This document shows, piece after piece, positions 40,938 to 50,193 of a DNA stretch of 64,000 bases. Under the pieces are notes generated by a model that saw only the letters and a program-made list of their open reading frames with translations, had not been told where the DNA came from and ran no database searches. Position 1 is the first letter of the stretch. Each line of letters opens with the position of its first letter. This DNA is from Pseudomonadota bacterium. Its GTDB lineage: Bacteria > Pseudomonadota > Alphaproteobacteria > Rhizobiales > Rhizobiaceae. Where the stretch lies: assembly GCA_020161665.1 (NCBI GenBank), contig JAIUPA010000019.1, positions 62,001 through 126,000 of the forward strand. Direction: 5' to 3'. Both the position numbers and the translations under genes were made by a program.

Positions 40938-42458
40938 CTACGCGTTCAGGCTGCCGATTCCGGCGCGCGCGCACCATTCGCGTAACGGGGCCAGAGCCTC
41001 ATGCTCAAAGGCCACCTGAAGGTGCCAGAGCGTGCGGTCCATATGCTTCATATAGCCCGGCTTGCCGTCGCGCTGCAAAAGCCTGACCCACAGACCATTG
41101 AGCTTGCAGGCGCGCTGGGCGGACATGATGGCCCAGGCCTTGCGGAAATTCTGTTCATCAAAGGCGGGACCCTGCGCATGGCGAAGCGCCATATAGTCGG
41201 CCATCAGCACGTCGACCAGATCTCGCTCTACGGTGACGCGCGCATCCTGAACGATGGAAACGAGGTCGTAGGCCGTCGGCCCGATCATCGCATCCTGAAA
41301 ATCGATCAGGCCAACCCGGCGAACGCCCTCATCCTCGGGACGCCAGATGATGTTGGGCGAATGGAAATCGCGCAGCACGAGATTGGTCTCGGCATCGGCA
41401 AGCTCGGTAATCAACTGATCCCAGATGGCGAGGTAATCGGCGCGTTCTGCATCGGTTGCGGCCTTGCCATTGCGCTTCCACGGCAGATGCCAGTCGAGCG
41501 TCAGCTCGGCCTCCATCTTCATCACCGTGGCGTCGTAGTCGGGAATCGCATGGCGATGCGTTTCCGTGACCTGAATTTCGCGCGGGAACGCAATCGAGTG
41601 CAGATGCGCGAGGCAGGCAACGCTGGCCCGGTAGCGTTCCGGGATCGGCTTGCTATTGGCGTCGAGCACGCCCTCGGTTCCAAGATCCTCGATCAGCAGG
41701 ATACCGGCTTCATAATCGCCGCCGTAAATGGTCGGTGCCGCCAGCCCCTTGTCGCGCAAGGTTTTGGCGAGCGCCACGAAGGGGTAAACGTCTTCGGCCA
41801 GATGGGCGATCTGCGAATAGGGCTTGCCATCGCGGATCGGCGGCCCATCCGGCTGGCGCGGCGCATCCATCAGGATGATGCGCGGCTTGTCGGCTTCGAG
41901 AATGTACTCATAGGCCCGCGAGGAGGCGTCGCCCGTCAGATGCGACCGTTCAGCGCCCGCGTGACCGTTACGGTCGAGGAAGGTGCGGATGAGGCGGTTG
42001 CGCTCGATGCGGCTCGCCTGCGGTTCCAGCGCGGTGATCGTCGCCTTACGCCCGTTGCCGTCTGTCTCAAGTTTCAGATGGATCGTGTTGGCCGGCAGAT
42101 CGCCACCCGCCATTTCCGGCCATTCAACGAGTGCGATGCCGCCATCCAGCGCATCATCAAGGCCAAGTTCGGCAAGTTCCGACGGGTCGCCGATCCGGTA
42201 GAGATCGAAATGCGCGACGGGCAGACGCAAGGCGTAGCTCTGCACCAGCGTAAAGGTCGGGCTTGGAACTTCCAGCGCCTCGTCATGGGCAATGGCACGG
42301 ATCAAGGCGCGGGCAAGCGTTGATTTTCCCGCGCCCAGATCGCCGGAAAGCGCAAGGCAATCGCCCGGCTTCAGCGCCAGCGCCAGATCCTGTCCGAGGC
42401 GGATCGTATCGGCTTCACCGGCCAGTGTCAGTGTGAAGGCGCGCGAAGAAAGCGTCAT
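40938..42458 (-). CDS. Fusion of tRNA t6A ATPase TsaE and sugar kinase AmgK
   Basis: The N-terminal ~155 residues are TsaE, the ATPase of the t6A37 tRNA-modification complex, with P-loop GDLGAGKST at residues 39-47 and the PSPTFTLV motif. From about residue 165 on it is an aminoglycoside-phosphotransferase-fold kinase with LRDFHSPNIIW (catalytic loop) and LIDFQDAM (metal-binding DFG-like), matching AmgK. AmgK phosphorylates MurNAc/GlcNAc at C1. Such fusions are known in alphaproteobacteria. The ATG overlaps the divL stop by 4 bases. With MurU downstream, AmgK-MurU supply UDP-MurNAc. Confidence 0.9.
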   Translation of the reverse strand: MTLSSRAFTLTLAGEADTIRLGQDLALALKPGDCLALSGDLGAGKSTLARALIRAIAHDEALEVPSPTFTLVQSYALRLPVAHFDLYRIGDPSELAELGLDDALDGGIALVEWPEMAGGDLPANTIHLKLETDGNGRKATITALEPQASRIERNRLIRTFLDRNGHAGAERSHLTGDASSRAYEYILEADKPRIILMDAPRQPDGPPIRDGKPYSQIAHLAEDVYPFVALAKTLRDKGLAAPTIYGGDYEAGILLIEDLGTEGVLDANSKPIPERYRASVACLAHLHSIAFPREIQVTETHRHAIPDYDATVMKMEAELTLDWHLPWKRNGKAATDAERADYLAIWDQLITELADAETNLVLRDFHSPNIIWRPEDEGVRRVGLIDFQDAMIGPTAYDLVSIVQDARVTVERDLVDVLMADYMALRHAQGPAFDEQNFRKAWAIMSAQRACKLNGLWVRLLQRDGKPGYMKHMDRTLWHLQVAFEHEALAPLREWCARAGIGSLNA

Positions 42459-45040
42459 TCGGCAGCGGCAACGTTGGCCAGCATTTCGGCGGGTGCCGTT
42501 GGAATGCGGCAGTGAACGATGGTGCCCTTGCCCGGTGCGCTATCGATGGAGACGCTTCCGCCGTGCAGGCTGACGAAGCTTTCTACGATGGAAAGGCCGA
42601 GGCCCGCACCGCTGCGCTTGCCGCCGCTTGCGCCCGCGTTGAAGCGGTTGAACACGGCCTTGATCATATCCTCGGGAATGCCCGGTCCCTTGTCGGCAAC
42701 GGAGAAGACGAAATCGCTGCCGTCGCGCTGGCAGGCCAACGTGATCGTCGAGCCTTCCGGGGCAAAATTGGCGGCGTTACTGAGGATTTTTAGGAGAATC
42801 TGCTTGAGGCGCTGCGGATCGGCAATAATGCCGCCGAGATTGGCCGGGGCGAGAATTTCCAGCGTCACGCGGCCTTCCTGCAGACGGTCGGCGATCTGCA
42901 TCGCTACTTCGTCCAGAAGATCGTCGAGATCGAAATCCTGATAGTTGAGCTGCATGATGCCCGCATCGACGGTCGCCAGATCGAGAATATCGTTGACGAT
43001 GGTCAGCAGCATCGAGGACGAGGTGGAAATATGGTCCACATACTCCGCCTGCCGGTCGTTCAGCGTACCAAGGCCGGGCGTCTTTAAAAGATCGGTAAAG
43101 CCGATGATGTTGGTCAGCGGCGAGCGCAGCTCGTAGGAAACGTGCTGGACGAAATCGTTCTTCAACTCGTCGGCGCGGCGCAACGCTTCGTTCTTTTCCA
43201 GAAGGGCGCGTTCGGCGCGCACGCTGTCAGTCATGTTGACGAAGGTCAGCATGGTCTGGGCATTCGGCAGCGGGATGACGGCATAATCCAGCACGAGGCC
43301 GGAGCGCAGTTCCAGCGTGCCCTGCTGTGAAGGACGCTCGTCATCGAAGCTGGTGATCATCTGGCCAAACAGGCGCCAGCCATCCGGACGGTCATAGGAG
43401 GGCGCGCAAGCCGCCTCGATGGCGCGGATATGCGTGTCCGGCTTGGCCTCGTCTTCCGTAATGCCCCAAAGGGCGCGAAACGCCGGGTTGGACAGGCGAA
43501 TGCGCCCATCGGGACCAAACACGGCCACCCCTTCGCTGAGGTGGTCGATGGTTTCGCCCTGCACCTTGACCAGCGTGTTGTAACGCGTTTCGAGATCGAC
43601 CTGCTCGGTCAGGTTTTCGAAGACCCAGGTTGCGCCACCTTGCGGATGCGCCGTTGCGATCACGCGCAGCGTCTGCCCGTTCGGCAGGTGCCAGAGATCG
43701 GTTTTCGTATCGACCGACTGGTAGACGGAAAGCGCATTTTCCTTCCAGCTCTTCCAGTTCAGCTGCTCGGACAGCTTTCCAGCGCTACGCAGGCGGTCGA
43801 AAATCTCGCTGTTATCCGGCGCGGATTCGAGGAAGGCCATGTCGAGGCCCCACAGCTGCATGAAGGCCTGATTGTAGAACTGCAGGCGGCGTTCGCCATC
43901 GAAGATCGCCACCGGCGTCGCCAGATGGTCGAGCGTTTCGGCATGGGCGCGCAGCGTGCGCTTCAGTTCTTCACGCACTGCTTCTTCGGTGGACACGTCA
44001 ATTGCGAGACCGGCAGAGCCCTGCGCCGTCTTCACATCCACCACATCATAAAAGGTGCGGTTGCCGCGAACGACTGTCGAAACCGTGCCCTGGAAAGGCG
44101 AATTCGGCATGGCGCTGGCGCGAATTTTTTCGCGGCTGATGGTCGGCAGGACCTCGCGTCCCTCGCGCACGGCAATCGCGGGCGTCTCCGCCTCAACCGC
44201 CTCGCCATAGGCGTGGTTCACCCAGGTCAGCTTGCCATCGACATCGCGCTGCCAGACCGGCTGCTCGATGGAATCGAGGAGCTCCTGAAAGATCGACATC
44301 GAATTTTGCAGGCGTTCGCGCTCGATCTTTAGCTCGGCCAGTTCGGCGCGCAGATTGTTGAGCGCGATGAACCGGACGAAGGCGCGGCCGCCCGAAACGC
44401 GGCCCTGCACTTCCAGAACTTCGTCGCGCTGCGTTTCAACTACGAGATCGAAGCTGCGGGCGTCGGCTCTGAGTGACTCAATCGCATTGTCGAGGTCGGC
44501 CGCCGAATTGCTCTTCAGCCAGCGCCCGAAGGCCAGGAATTCGCTGTTGCCTGCCGGTGCGCCGGTTTCAACCGGAAGCGCACCCAGCATTTCAGGCTTG
44601 GAGCCCGGGCCATCCCAGATGACGATGCGACGGTTCTTGTCGGCGATCAGCGCTTCATACTTGGAAATGCGGTGGTTGGCGTCGGAAAGGGCCGTGCGGA
44701 TTTCCCGCGCCTCGGTTTCCATGTTGCCGCGCTGGCGAATGAACCAGACGGTGGACAGAAGCGTTGCGGAAAGAACGCCGAGCACCAGCGAGAAGGTCGC
44801 CATCTCGGTCGAGGAAAACAGGTGAGGTGCCGTTTCGCCCTGCTGCTGCGCATGGGCAACCGATACGGCGACGCCTGAAAGCGCGGTTCCCGAAAGGAAG
44901 GATACGGCCCGTTGGGCGCGTTTGCCCGATAAGGCGCGCTTGATGAATTGGCCAATGCCGTTTCCGGCGGTTTGACGGCAAGCCTCGTCGCTGCCGTTTT
45001 CAGCCGTCCTTGCAGACTGGCCTCGCATCTCAACCGTCAT
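42455..45040 (-). CDS. divL: DivL-type PAS sensor kinase with tyrosine H-box
   Basis: Cell-cycle regulator of the DivK/CckA/CtrA circuit in alphaproteobacteria. Two N-terminal transmembrane segments (about residues 44-66 and 80-104), several PAS domains, then the HisKA domain. In the H-box HVSYELRSPL the usual histidine is tyrosine (residue 636 from ATG 45040; codon at 43133-43135), the hallmark of DivL. The ATPase domain keeps N (ILSNAANFAPEG), G1 (ADKGPGIP) and G2 (GAGLGLSI) boxes. Starts at ATG 45061 or TTG 45079 are possible. First gene of the divL to trxA operon. Confidence 0.92.
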   Translation of the reverse strand: MTVEMRGQSARTAENGSDEACRQTAGNGIGQFIKRALSGKRAQRAVSFLSGTALSGVAVSVAHAQQQGETAPHLFSSTEMATFSLVLGVLSATLLSTVWFIRQRGNMETEAREIRTALSDANHRISKYEALIADKNRRIVIWDGPGSKPEMLGALPVETGAPAGNSEFLAFGRWLKSNSAADLDNAIESLRADARSFDLVVETQRDEVLEVQGRVSGGRAFVRFIALNNLRAELAELKIERERLQNSMSIFQELLDSIEQPVWQRDVDGKLTWVNHAYGEAVEAETPAIAVREGREVLPTISREKIRASAMPNSPFQGTVSTVVRGNRTFYDVVDVKTAQGSAGLAIDVSTEEAVREELKRTLRAHAETLDHLATPVAIFDGERRLQFYNQAFMQLWGLDMAFLESAPDNSEIFDRLRSAGKLSEQLNWKSWKENALSVYQSVDTKTDLWHLPNGQTLRVIATAHPQGGATWVFENLTEQVDLETRYNTLVKVQGETIDHLSEGVAVFGPDGRIRLSNPAFRALWGITEDEAKPDTHIRAIEAACAPSYDRPDGWRLFGQMITSFDDERPSQQGTLELRSGLVLDYAVIPLPNAQTMLTFVNMTDSVRAERALLEKNEALRRADELKNDFVQHVSYELRSPLTNIIGFTDLLKTPGLGTLNDRQAEYVDHISTSSSMLLTIVNDILDLATVDAGIMQLNYQDFDLDDLLDEVAMQIADRLQEGRVTLEILAPANLGGIIADPQRLKQILLKILSNAANFAPEGSTITLACQRDGSDFVFSVADKGPGIPEDMIKAVFNRFNAGASGGKRSGAGLGLSIVESFVSLHGGSVSIDSAPGKGTIVHCRIPTAPAEMLANVAAAE

Positions 45041-45280
45041 ATTCGGTCTGTCTCCGTCCATTCTGCCGCATCTCGACAAGACATCCCATTTTCACCCATG
45101 CAATAAGCCCCCGTATGCACCTGTCAGAACCGACAGGCACGGCTAAAGTGTTGAATTCACGTGCATCTTTCAAACCCGACGAACGGGCCAAAGAGGCGCG
45201 TGACCACTCTGCACATGCGCGAATCAAGTCTTAAAACAATACTGCCTTCGGGAATCCGCGGGAAGGGACGGGGCAAAAAA
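45041..45280. promoter_or_regulatory. divL upstream region with hairpin
   Basis: 240 bases between the divL start and the ahcY terminator. An exact inverted repeat CCTGTC/GACAGG with a 6-base loop sits at 45120-45137. The divL promoter must lie here; no TTAA-N7-TTAA CtrA site was found by eye. Confidence 0.4.
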
Positions 45281-45314
45281 AGAAGCCGCGGCCAAAGTCA
45301 AGGCCGCGGCTTCT
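45281..45314 (-). terminator. ahcY terminator
   Basis: 13-bp stem AGAAGCCGCGGCC/GGCCGCGGCTTCT with an 8-base loop; on the minus strand it is followed by TTTTTT, so it ends the ahcY transcript 28 bases after the stop. Confidence 0.92.
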
Positions 45315-45341
45315 ATATGTTGTGGATTGATCCGGCTAAGA

Positions 45342-46742
45342 TCAGTATCTGTAGTGTTCAGCCTTGAACGGGCCGGTCTGCGAGACGCCGATATAGTCAG
45401 CCTGTTCCTGCGAAAGTTCGGTGAGCTTCACGCCGAGCTTTTCGAGATGCAGGCGGGCAACCTTCTCGTCGAGGTGCTTCGGCAGGATGTAAACCTCGTT
45501 CTGGTAGACGTCCGGCTTGGTGTAGAGTTCGATCTGCGCCAGCACCTGGTTGGTGAAGGAAGCCGACATCACGAAGGACGGGTGGCCCGTGGCGTTACCG
45601 AGGTTCAGCAGGCGGCCTTCCGAGAGCAGGATCATGCGGTTGCCACCGGCAAACTCGATCATGTCGACCTGCGGCTTGATGTTGGTCCACTTGAGGTTCT
45701 TAAGCGCTGCGACCTGAATCTCGTTGTCGAAGTGGCCGATATTGCCAACGATGGCCATGTCCTTCATCGCACGCATGTGGTCGATGCGGATCACGTCCTT
45801 GTTGCCGGTCGTGGTGATGAAGATGTCGGCCGTCGGCGCAACCTCTTCCAGCGTCACCACTTCAAAACCGTCCATGGCAGCCTGAAGCGCGCAGATCGGG
45901 TCAATTTCCGTGACCTTGACGCGGGCGCCAGCACCACGCAGCGAGGCAGCCGAACCCTTGCCCACGTCGCCGTAACCGCACACGACGGCAACCTTGCCAG
46001 CCATCATCACGTCGGTGGCGCGGCGGATACCGTCAACCAGCGATTCCTTGCAGCCGTACTTGTTGTCGAACTTCGACTTGGTGACCGAGTCGTTGACGTT
46101 GATGGCCGGGAAGGGCAGCAGGCCCTTCTTCTGCAGTTCATAAAGGCGGTGAACGCCCGTGGTGGTTTCTTCCGAAACGCCCTTGATGGCGTCGCGCTGC
46201 TTGGTGAACCAACCCGGCGAAGCCTTGAGGCGCTTCTTGATCTGGGCAACGAGGATTTCCTCTTCTTCCGAACCCGGGTTCGAAAGCACGTCTTCACCGG
46301 CTTCGGCGCGGGCGCCAAGCAGGATGTACATGGTGGCGTCGCCGCCGTCATCGAGGATCATGTTGGAAACGCCGCCATCGGTCCACTGGAAGATGCGGTC
46401 GGTATATTCCCAGTATTCGGTCAGCGTTTCGCCCTTAACGGCGAAAACCGGAATGCCGGCAGCGGCGATCGCGGCAGCAGCATGATCCTGCGTCGAGAAG
46501 ATGTTGCACGAAGCCCAGCGGATGTCGGCACCGAGCGCCTTCAGCGTCTCGATGAGAACGGCGGTCTGGATCGTCATGTGCAGCGAACCGGAGATGCGCG
46601 CACCCTTGAGCGGCTGCGCTTCACCGAATTCGGCGCGGCAGGCCATCAGGCCCGGCATTTCGGTTTCGGCAATCTCGATTTCCTTGCGACCGAAGGCTGC
46701 AAGGCCCAGGTCCGCGATGATGTAATCTTTTTCGGTGCTCAT
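45342..46742 (-). CDS. ahcY: S-adenosylhomocysteinase
   Basis: Hydrolyses S-adenosylhomocysteine to adenosine and homocysteine and so clears the product of SAM-dependent methylation. The NAD-binding motif [11 protein letters not shown] is intact. Cysteine, lysine and aspartate residues of the active site lie in the expected segments ([13 protein letters not shown] region). The C-terminal KAEHYRY with the invariant lysine and tyrosine completes the subunit contact with the neighbour's NAD. Length 466 is standard. It is monocistronic, with a long leader carrying a palindrome. Confidence 0.97.
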   Translation of the reverse strand: MSTEKDYIIADLGLAAFGRKEIEIAETEMPGLMACRAEFGEAQPLKGARISGSLHMTIQTAVLIETLKALGADIRWASCNIFSTQDHAAAAIAAAGIPVFAVKGETLTEYWEYTDRIFQWTDGGVSNMILDDGGDATMYILLGARAEAGEDVLSNPGSEEEEILVAQIKKRLKASPGWFTKQRDAIKGVSEETTTGVHRLYELQKKGLLPFPAINVNDSVTKSKFDNKYGCKESLVDGIRRATDVMMAGKVAVVCGYGDVGKGSAASLRGAGARVKVTEIDPICALQAAMDGFEVVTLEEVAPTADIFITTTGNKDVIRIDHMRAMKDMAIVGNIGHFDNEIQVAALKNLKWTNIKPQVDMIEFAGGNRMILLSEGRLLNLGNATGHPSFVMSASFTNQVLAQIELYTKPDVYQNEVYILPKHLDEKVARLHLEKLGVKLTELSQEQADYIGVSQTGPFKAEHYRY

Positions 46743-46888
46743 GAATGTCTCCCGGATGAGATAAGCCGCAACGCCATGCTTTTTTAAATAGTCACGGGTG
46801 CCAGCGCGTTGAAAGCGGGCCGCCTTCCAGCGGCAATATGGAATTGGGAATGCCTTTAGCAGGCTTTGCCGAACAAGGCAATGTCCAC

Positions 46889-46914
46889 ATAAAGAAGTCT
46901 TTATATCTTTATAT
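46889..46914 (-). promoter_or_regulatory. Candidate ahcY operator (SahR-like)
   Basis: A perfect inverted repeat ATAAAGA-AG-TCTTTAT at 46889-46904 is followed by a tandem second half, CTTTATAT at 46899-46906 and again at 46907-46914. It lies 147 bases upstream of the ahcY start. ArsR-type SahR regulators control SAM-cycle genes in proteobacteria; that this is their site is inferred. A regulator gene is not in the window. Confidence 0.5.
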
Positions 46915-47023
46915 CATTGGTGAATGCGATCCGAACACGAATTGCCAGTCCCTGCGGGAGGCAGAGCCGGATTAGGGATCGAAAGCAAACCATGAAAAAA
47001 GACGATATCGGACGTAACCGGCG

Positions 47024-47299
47024 TTACATTTCCTCGCCGAAGCGGTCGGCGATCAGTTTTTCCAGAGCGTCCAGCACTTCAAGGGCCTGGTTGCCACTGG
47101 CTTCAACCTGCACGCAACAGCCGGGGCTTGCGGCCAGCATCATGAGGCCCATGATGGAGGTTCCCCCGACGCTCATGCCGTCTTTGGAGACGATCACGAT
47201 CGCATCAAAGGCGCTGACAGTTTGAACGAACTTCGCCGAAGCGCGCGCATGCAGTCCACGTTTGTTGATGATGGGAAATTCGCGGGAAAGCGCGGTCAT
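47024..47299 (-). CDS. ptsH: HPr-like phosphocarrier of the nitrogen-type PTS
   Basis: Phosphorelay protein that takes a phosphate from EI-Ntr and passes it to EIIA proteins. The active-site histidine lies in KRGLHARASAKF at residue 17 and the regulatory serine in GGTSIMGLMM at residue 48, the site used by HprK. Length 91 is normal. The gene ends the chvI-chvG-hprK-EIIA-HPr row. In alphaproteobacteria such HPr works in regulation and not in sugar uptake. Confidence 0.95.
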   Translation of the reverse strand: MTALSREFPIINKRGLHARASAKFVQTVSAFDAIVIVSKDGMSVGGTSIMGLMMLAASPGCCVQVEASGNQALEVLDALEKLIADRFGEEM

Positions 47300-47315
47300 G
47301 GAAGCCCTGAAGCCT

Positions 47316-47717
47316 TTATTTGCCGCTCAACACACGGCTCGCCACATTGATATATTTGCGCCCCGCTTCCGAGGCTTCCAGCAGCGCCTTTTCCATATTG
47401 TCTTCGCCGCGAATGCCCGCAAGTTTGATCAGCATGGGAAGGTTCATGCCGGCAATCACTTCGACCTTGCCGGTATTCATCACGGAAATGGCCATATTGG
47501 ACGGCGTTCCGCCGAACATGTCGGTCAGGATGACCACGCCATGGCCGGTATCGGCACGGCCAACGGCGTCGAGAATGTCATCACGACGCTGGTCCATGTC
47601 GTCATCGGCACCGATACAGATGGTTTCAATGAACTGCTGGGGTCCAACTACATGTTCCAGGGCCAGCCGAAACTCTTCCGCCAACCTGCCATGCGTTACC
47701 AGCACTAGTCCGATCAT
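47316..47717 (-). CDS. PTS EIIA of the mannose family
   Basis: Single-domain EIIA-Man of 133 residues. The phospho-accepting histidine is in VLVTHGRLAEEF at residue 9, and the LTDMFGGTPSNMA segment is the family signature. No IIB, IIC or IID permease gene is near, so sugar transport is not expected. Like other alphaproteobacterial stand-alone EIIA-Man, it probably accepts phosphate from HPr and acts as a regulator. Confidence 0.93.
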   Translation of the reverse strand: MIGLVLVTHGRLAEEFRLALEHVVGPQQFIETICIGADDDMDQRRDDILDAVGRADTGHGVVILTDMFGGTPSNMAISVMNTGKVEVIAGMNLPMLIKLAGIRGEDNMEKALLEASEAGRKYINVASRVLSGK

Positions 47718-47848
47718 AAGAAACCTGTCCCCTCACAGCGCGGATTGACGGCCCGATATAGCAATGCTGCCGCGCTGTCCACCGGTGGACAAATATCTTG
47801 GCCATCAAAACGGGAAGTGCAAGACAAAAATCAAGACCAAGACGAAGG

Positions 47849-48328
47849 TCAGAGACCGGCGTAGGACGTCTGCCGTGCCAGTTGCGGGATGAATGTGGCC
47901 AGAAGGGAAAGCGGTTCCGTCGTGGTTCGAGCCATCCGCACAAGCGGCAGGCTCACCTCTTCGTTGACGAAAAAGTGTGCGTTCTCGGTGGGCAGGCGCT
48001 CGCATTCCAAGGGATCGACGACGTCGATGACGCTGTGCAGGATGGCGTAGGGCAGGCTTTCGACGGTACCGATTCCAGTGCCACGAAACTCCATCAGTCC
48101 GGCAATGGCCGGCGGGCGGTGTGCGATGACATGGCCACCGGCAACGCTGATGAAAACCTGATCGTCACCAATCAGCGCCGCATAAAGCCCGAGGCGGCGT
48201 GCCTGCGAAAGACAGGCAAAGGCCATGCTTGATTTGCCGATGCCGGAAGGACCGACGAACATCAGCCCCGTCGTTCCCGCGACGATGGCCGTGCCATGGA
48301 CATTTCGCAGGGGTGACGCTGTGCTCAT
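47849..48328 (-). CDS. hprK: Short HPr kinase, HprK-like
   Basis: At 159 residues this is only about half of Firmicutes HprK/P. Present: Walker A GPSGIGKSS at residues 26-34 and the LIGDD segment (residue ~53). The N-terminal MurF-like domain and the long phosphorylase signature and C-terminal helices are missing, the usual short form in Rhizobiales. It should phosphorylate the serine of the HPr encoded two genes downstream. It starts 7 bases after the chvG stop, linking the relay with ChvG/ChvI. Confidence 0.92.
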   Translation of the reverse strand: MSTASPLRNVHGTAIVAGTTGLMFVGPSGIGKSSMAFACLSQARRLGLYAALIGDDQVFISVAGGHVIAHRPPAIAGLMEFRGTGIGTVESLPYAILHSVIDVVDPLECERLPTENAHFFVNEEVSLPLVRMARTTTEPLSLLATFIPQLARQTSYAGL

Positions 48329-48335
48329 CCTGGCC

Positions 48336-50132
48336 TCACGCCGTCGTTTCGGCTGGAAGCGTCAGAATGAAACGGGCACCGCGCATGTCTCCGGTTTCGC
48401 TGTCGCGGATGTTTTCGGCGCGCAAGGTGCCGTTATGGGCTTCGGCGATCTGGCGGCTGATCGAAAGGCCAAGGCCCGAGTTCTGGCCAAAGCTCTCGCC
48501 GTCCGGGCGGTCCGTGTAGAAACGCTCGAAGATGCGGTCGATATTCTCGGCCTGAATGCCGGGGCCGTTGTCTTCCACCTGAATGATGCAGCGATCCCGA
48601 TTGCGCGACAGGCGAACGGTGATGCGACCTTCCTTCTCGGGCACGAAGGAGCGGGCATTCTCGATGAGGTTGGTGACGATCTGGCCAAGGCGAAGGTCGT
48701 GGCCATTGACAACGAAGCCTGTCCGGCTGCCCGGCTTCTGGTCGATGATATAGTCGAGTTCCACCGGCTTTTTGTGGCCGCGGATCTGGCGCGAAATATT
48801 GACGAGATTGCTAAGCAGCACTTCCAGATCAACCGGCGCGGCATCGGCGCGCGCCAGTTCCGCGTCCAGTCGCGACGCATCGGAAATATCGCTGATCAGG
48901 CGGTCGAGACGGCGAACGTCATGGAAAATAATCTCCGTCAGCCGTCGCTTGGAGTCCTCGCTCTTGGCCAGCGGCAGGGTTTCCACCGCGCTGCGCAGCG
49001 ATGTCAGCGGGTTCTTCAACTCATGGCTGACATCGGCGGCAAAGCTCTCAATGGCCGCGATCCGGTCGTAAAGCGCATTGGTCATGTCGCGAAGCGCGAT
49101 GGACAGATTGCCGATTTCGTCCTGTCGGGCGGAGAAGTCGGGAATCTCCTCGCGCTGCTTTGCCCCGCGACGCACCCGAACGGCCGCTGCCGCCAGACGG
49201 CGCAACGGGTTGGCGATGGTGGACGACAGCATCAGCGACAGTACGATATTGACCAGCGTCGCAACGCCGGCCATGCGCATGATGGCCAACCGTTCCGCAT
49301 GCACGATCTTGTCGATGTCACCGGCCTGCGTCGACAGAAGCAACACACCCAGAACGGCGCGCGACCGCTGAACGGGAACGGCCACGGAAACGATCAGCTC
49401 GCCCTTTTCAGTCACGCGCACCACAGCGCCGCGCACCCCGGTCAAGGCGTTCATCACTTCCGGATAGATCGCACCGTCGCCGCCGGGCGATTCCTTGTAA
49501 AGCGGCAGATTGCTTGGCTGGAGCATGCGGTTGACCCAGCTCATCACCCGGTCGCTGATGCTGACGGTCGATGGGTCGATGGGGGGGAGATCAAAACGAA
49601 GCACCTGTCGCTGCGAATAGAGATGGCGGGAATCGAGCAGCAGGTTGGCGTCGGCGTCGAAAAGCCGGGCGCGCGTGCGGGTCGGAGAAATCAGGCGTCG
49701 AAGGACCGGAGCCACCCGTTCCGGATCAATCGGAAAATTGAGGTTCTCGTCGCTCGGCACTGGCGTAATGCTCTGGCCTGCCTGCAGTTCCAGGAGCTTT
49801 TCCGGATCGATGGTGATGGAGTTGGTGTCGACCGAGGCTGAGGCCGAAATCGCCCCGGCGATGATCTCGCCCTGCGTCAGAAGGCTTTCGACGCGCGCAT
49901 CGATCAGGCCTTCCCGAAACTGGTTGAGGTAGAGAATGCCGCTCACCAGCACCACAAGGGCGGCGAGGTTGAAGAACACGATCCGCCGCGTCAGGCTGGA
50001 AAACACGGCATTGCCGAAAATGCGCCGAATCAGCCTGAACGGTCGCGAAAGCAAATGGCCGGTTCGGCGCGGCGCGCGGGGTTCACCGCTCGCAGCGTCC
50101 TTGTCGGCTGTCTGGTCGTCCGCGAACGTCAT
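48336..50132 (-). CDS. chvG: Sensor histidine kinase ChvG (ExoS)
   Basis: Envelope and acid-stress sensor. The 598-residue protein from ATG 50132 (with AAGGA upstream) has an N-terminal cytoplasmic tail, a transmembrane helix at about residue 55-80 (FFNLAALVVLVSGILYL) and a large periplasmic region. A second helix follows (MRMAGVATLVNIVLSLML), then HAMP. The catalytic histidine is H370 in DVSHELKNPLTSL; the ATPase motifs LVTNLIENARSF (N), EDNGPGIQ (G1) and GLGLSI (G2) are present. In Agrobacterium the regulator ExoR inhibits it; exoR is not in the window. Confidence 0.95.
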   Translation of the reverse strand: MTFADDQTADKDAASGEPRAPRRTGHLLSRPFRLIRRIFGNAVFSSLTRRIVFFNLAALVVLVSGILYLNQFREGLIDARVESLLTQGEIIAGAISASASVDTNSITIDPEKLLELQAGQSITPVPSDENLNFPIDPERVAPVLRRLISPTRTRARLFDADANLLLDSRHLYSQRQVLRFDLPPIDPSTVSISDRVMSWVNRMLQPSNLPLYKESPGGDGAIYPEVMNALTGVRGAVVRVTEKGELIVSVAVPVQRSRAVLGVLLLSTQAGDIDKIVHAERLAIMRMAGVATLVNIVLSLMLSSTIANPLRRLAAAAVRVRRGAKQREEIPDFSARQDEIGNLSIALRDMTNALYDRIAAIESFAADVSHELKNPLTSLRSAVETLPLAKSEDSKRRLTEIIFHDVRRLDRLISDISDASRLDAELARADAAPVDLEVLLSNLVNISRQIRGHKKPVELDYIIDQKPGSRTGFVVNGHDLRLGQIVTNLIENARSFVPEKEGRITVRLSRNRDRCIIQVEDNGPGIQAENIDRIFERFYTDRPDGESFGQNSGLGLSISRQIAEAHNGTLRAENIRDSETGDMRGARFILTLPAETTA

Positions 50133-50193
50133 GTGTTTCCTTTGGCGGTCAGTGGCGGATGCGGCCGGTCTGGCTGCACCCGCCCGCCGTGAA

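Noticed and set aside
41001..42323. Plus-strand open frame of 440 codons opposite tsaE-amgK
   Set aside because: Antisense shadow; no motif, and the opposite strand encodes a clear fusion protein.
45159..45168. ATTCACGTGC-type sequence as an eighth parS
   Set aside because: Only the left arm plus centre match; the right arm is unrelated.
45327..46787. Plus-strand open frame of 486 codons opposite ahcY
   Set aside because: Shadow of S-adenosylhomocysteinase, with no family similarity and a position inside the conserved gene.
46743..46888. SAM or SAH riboswitch in the ahcY leader
   Set aside because: No conserved riboswitch core could be recognised by eye; the palindrome above suffices as a candidate control element. 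A covariance-model search would be decisive.
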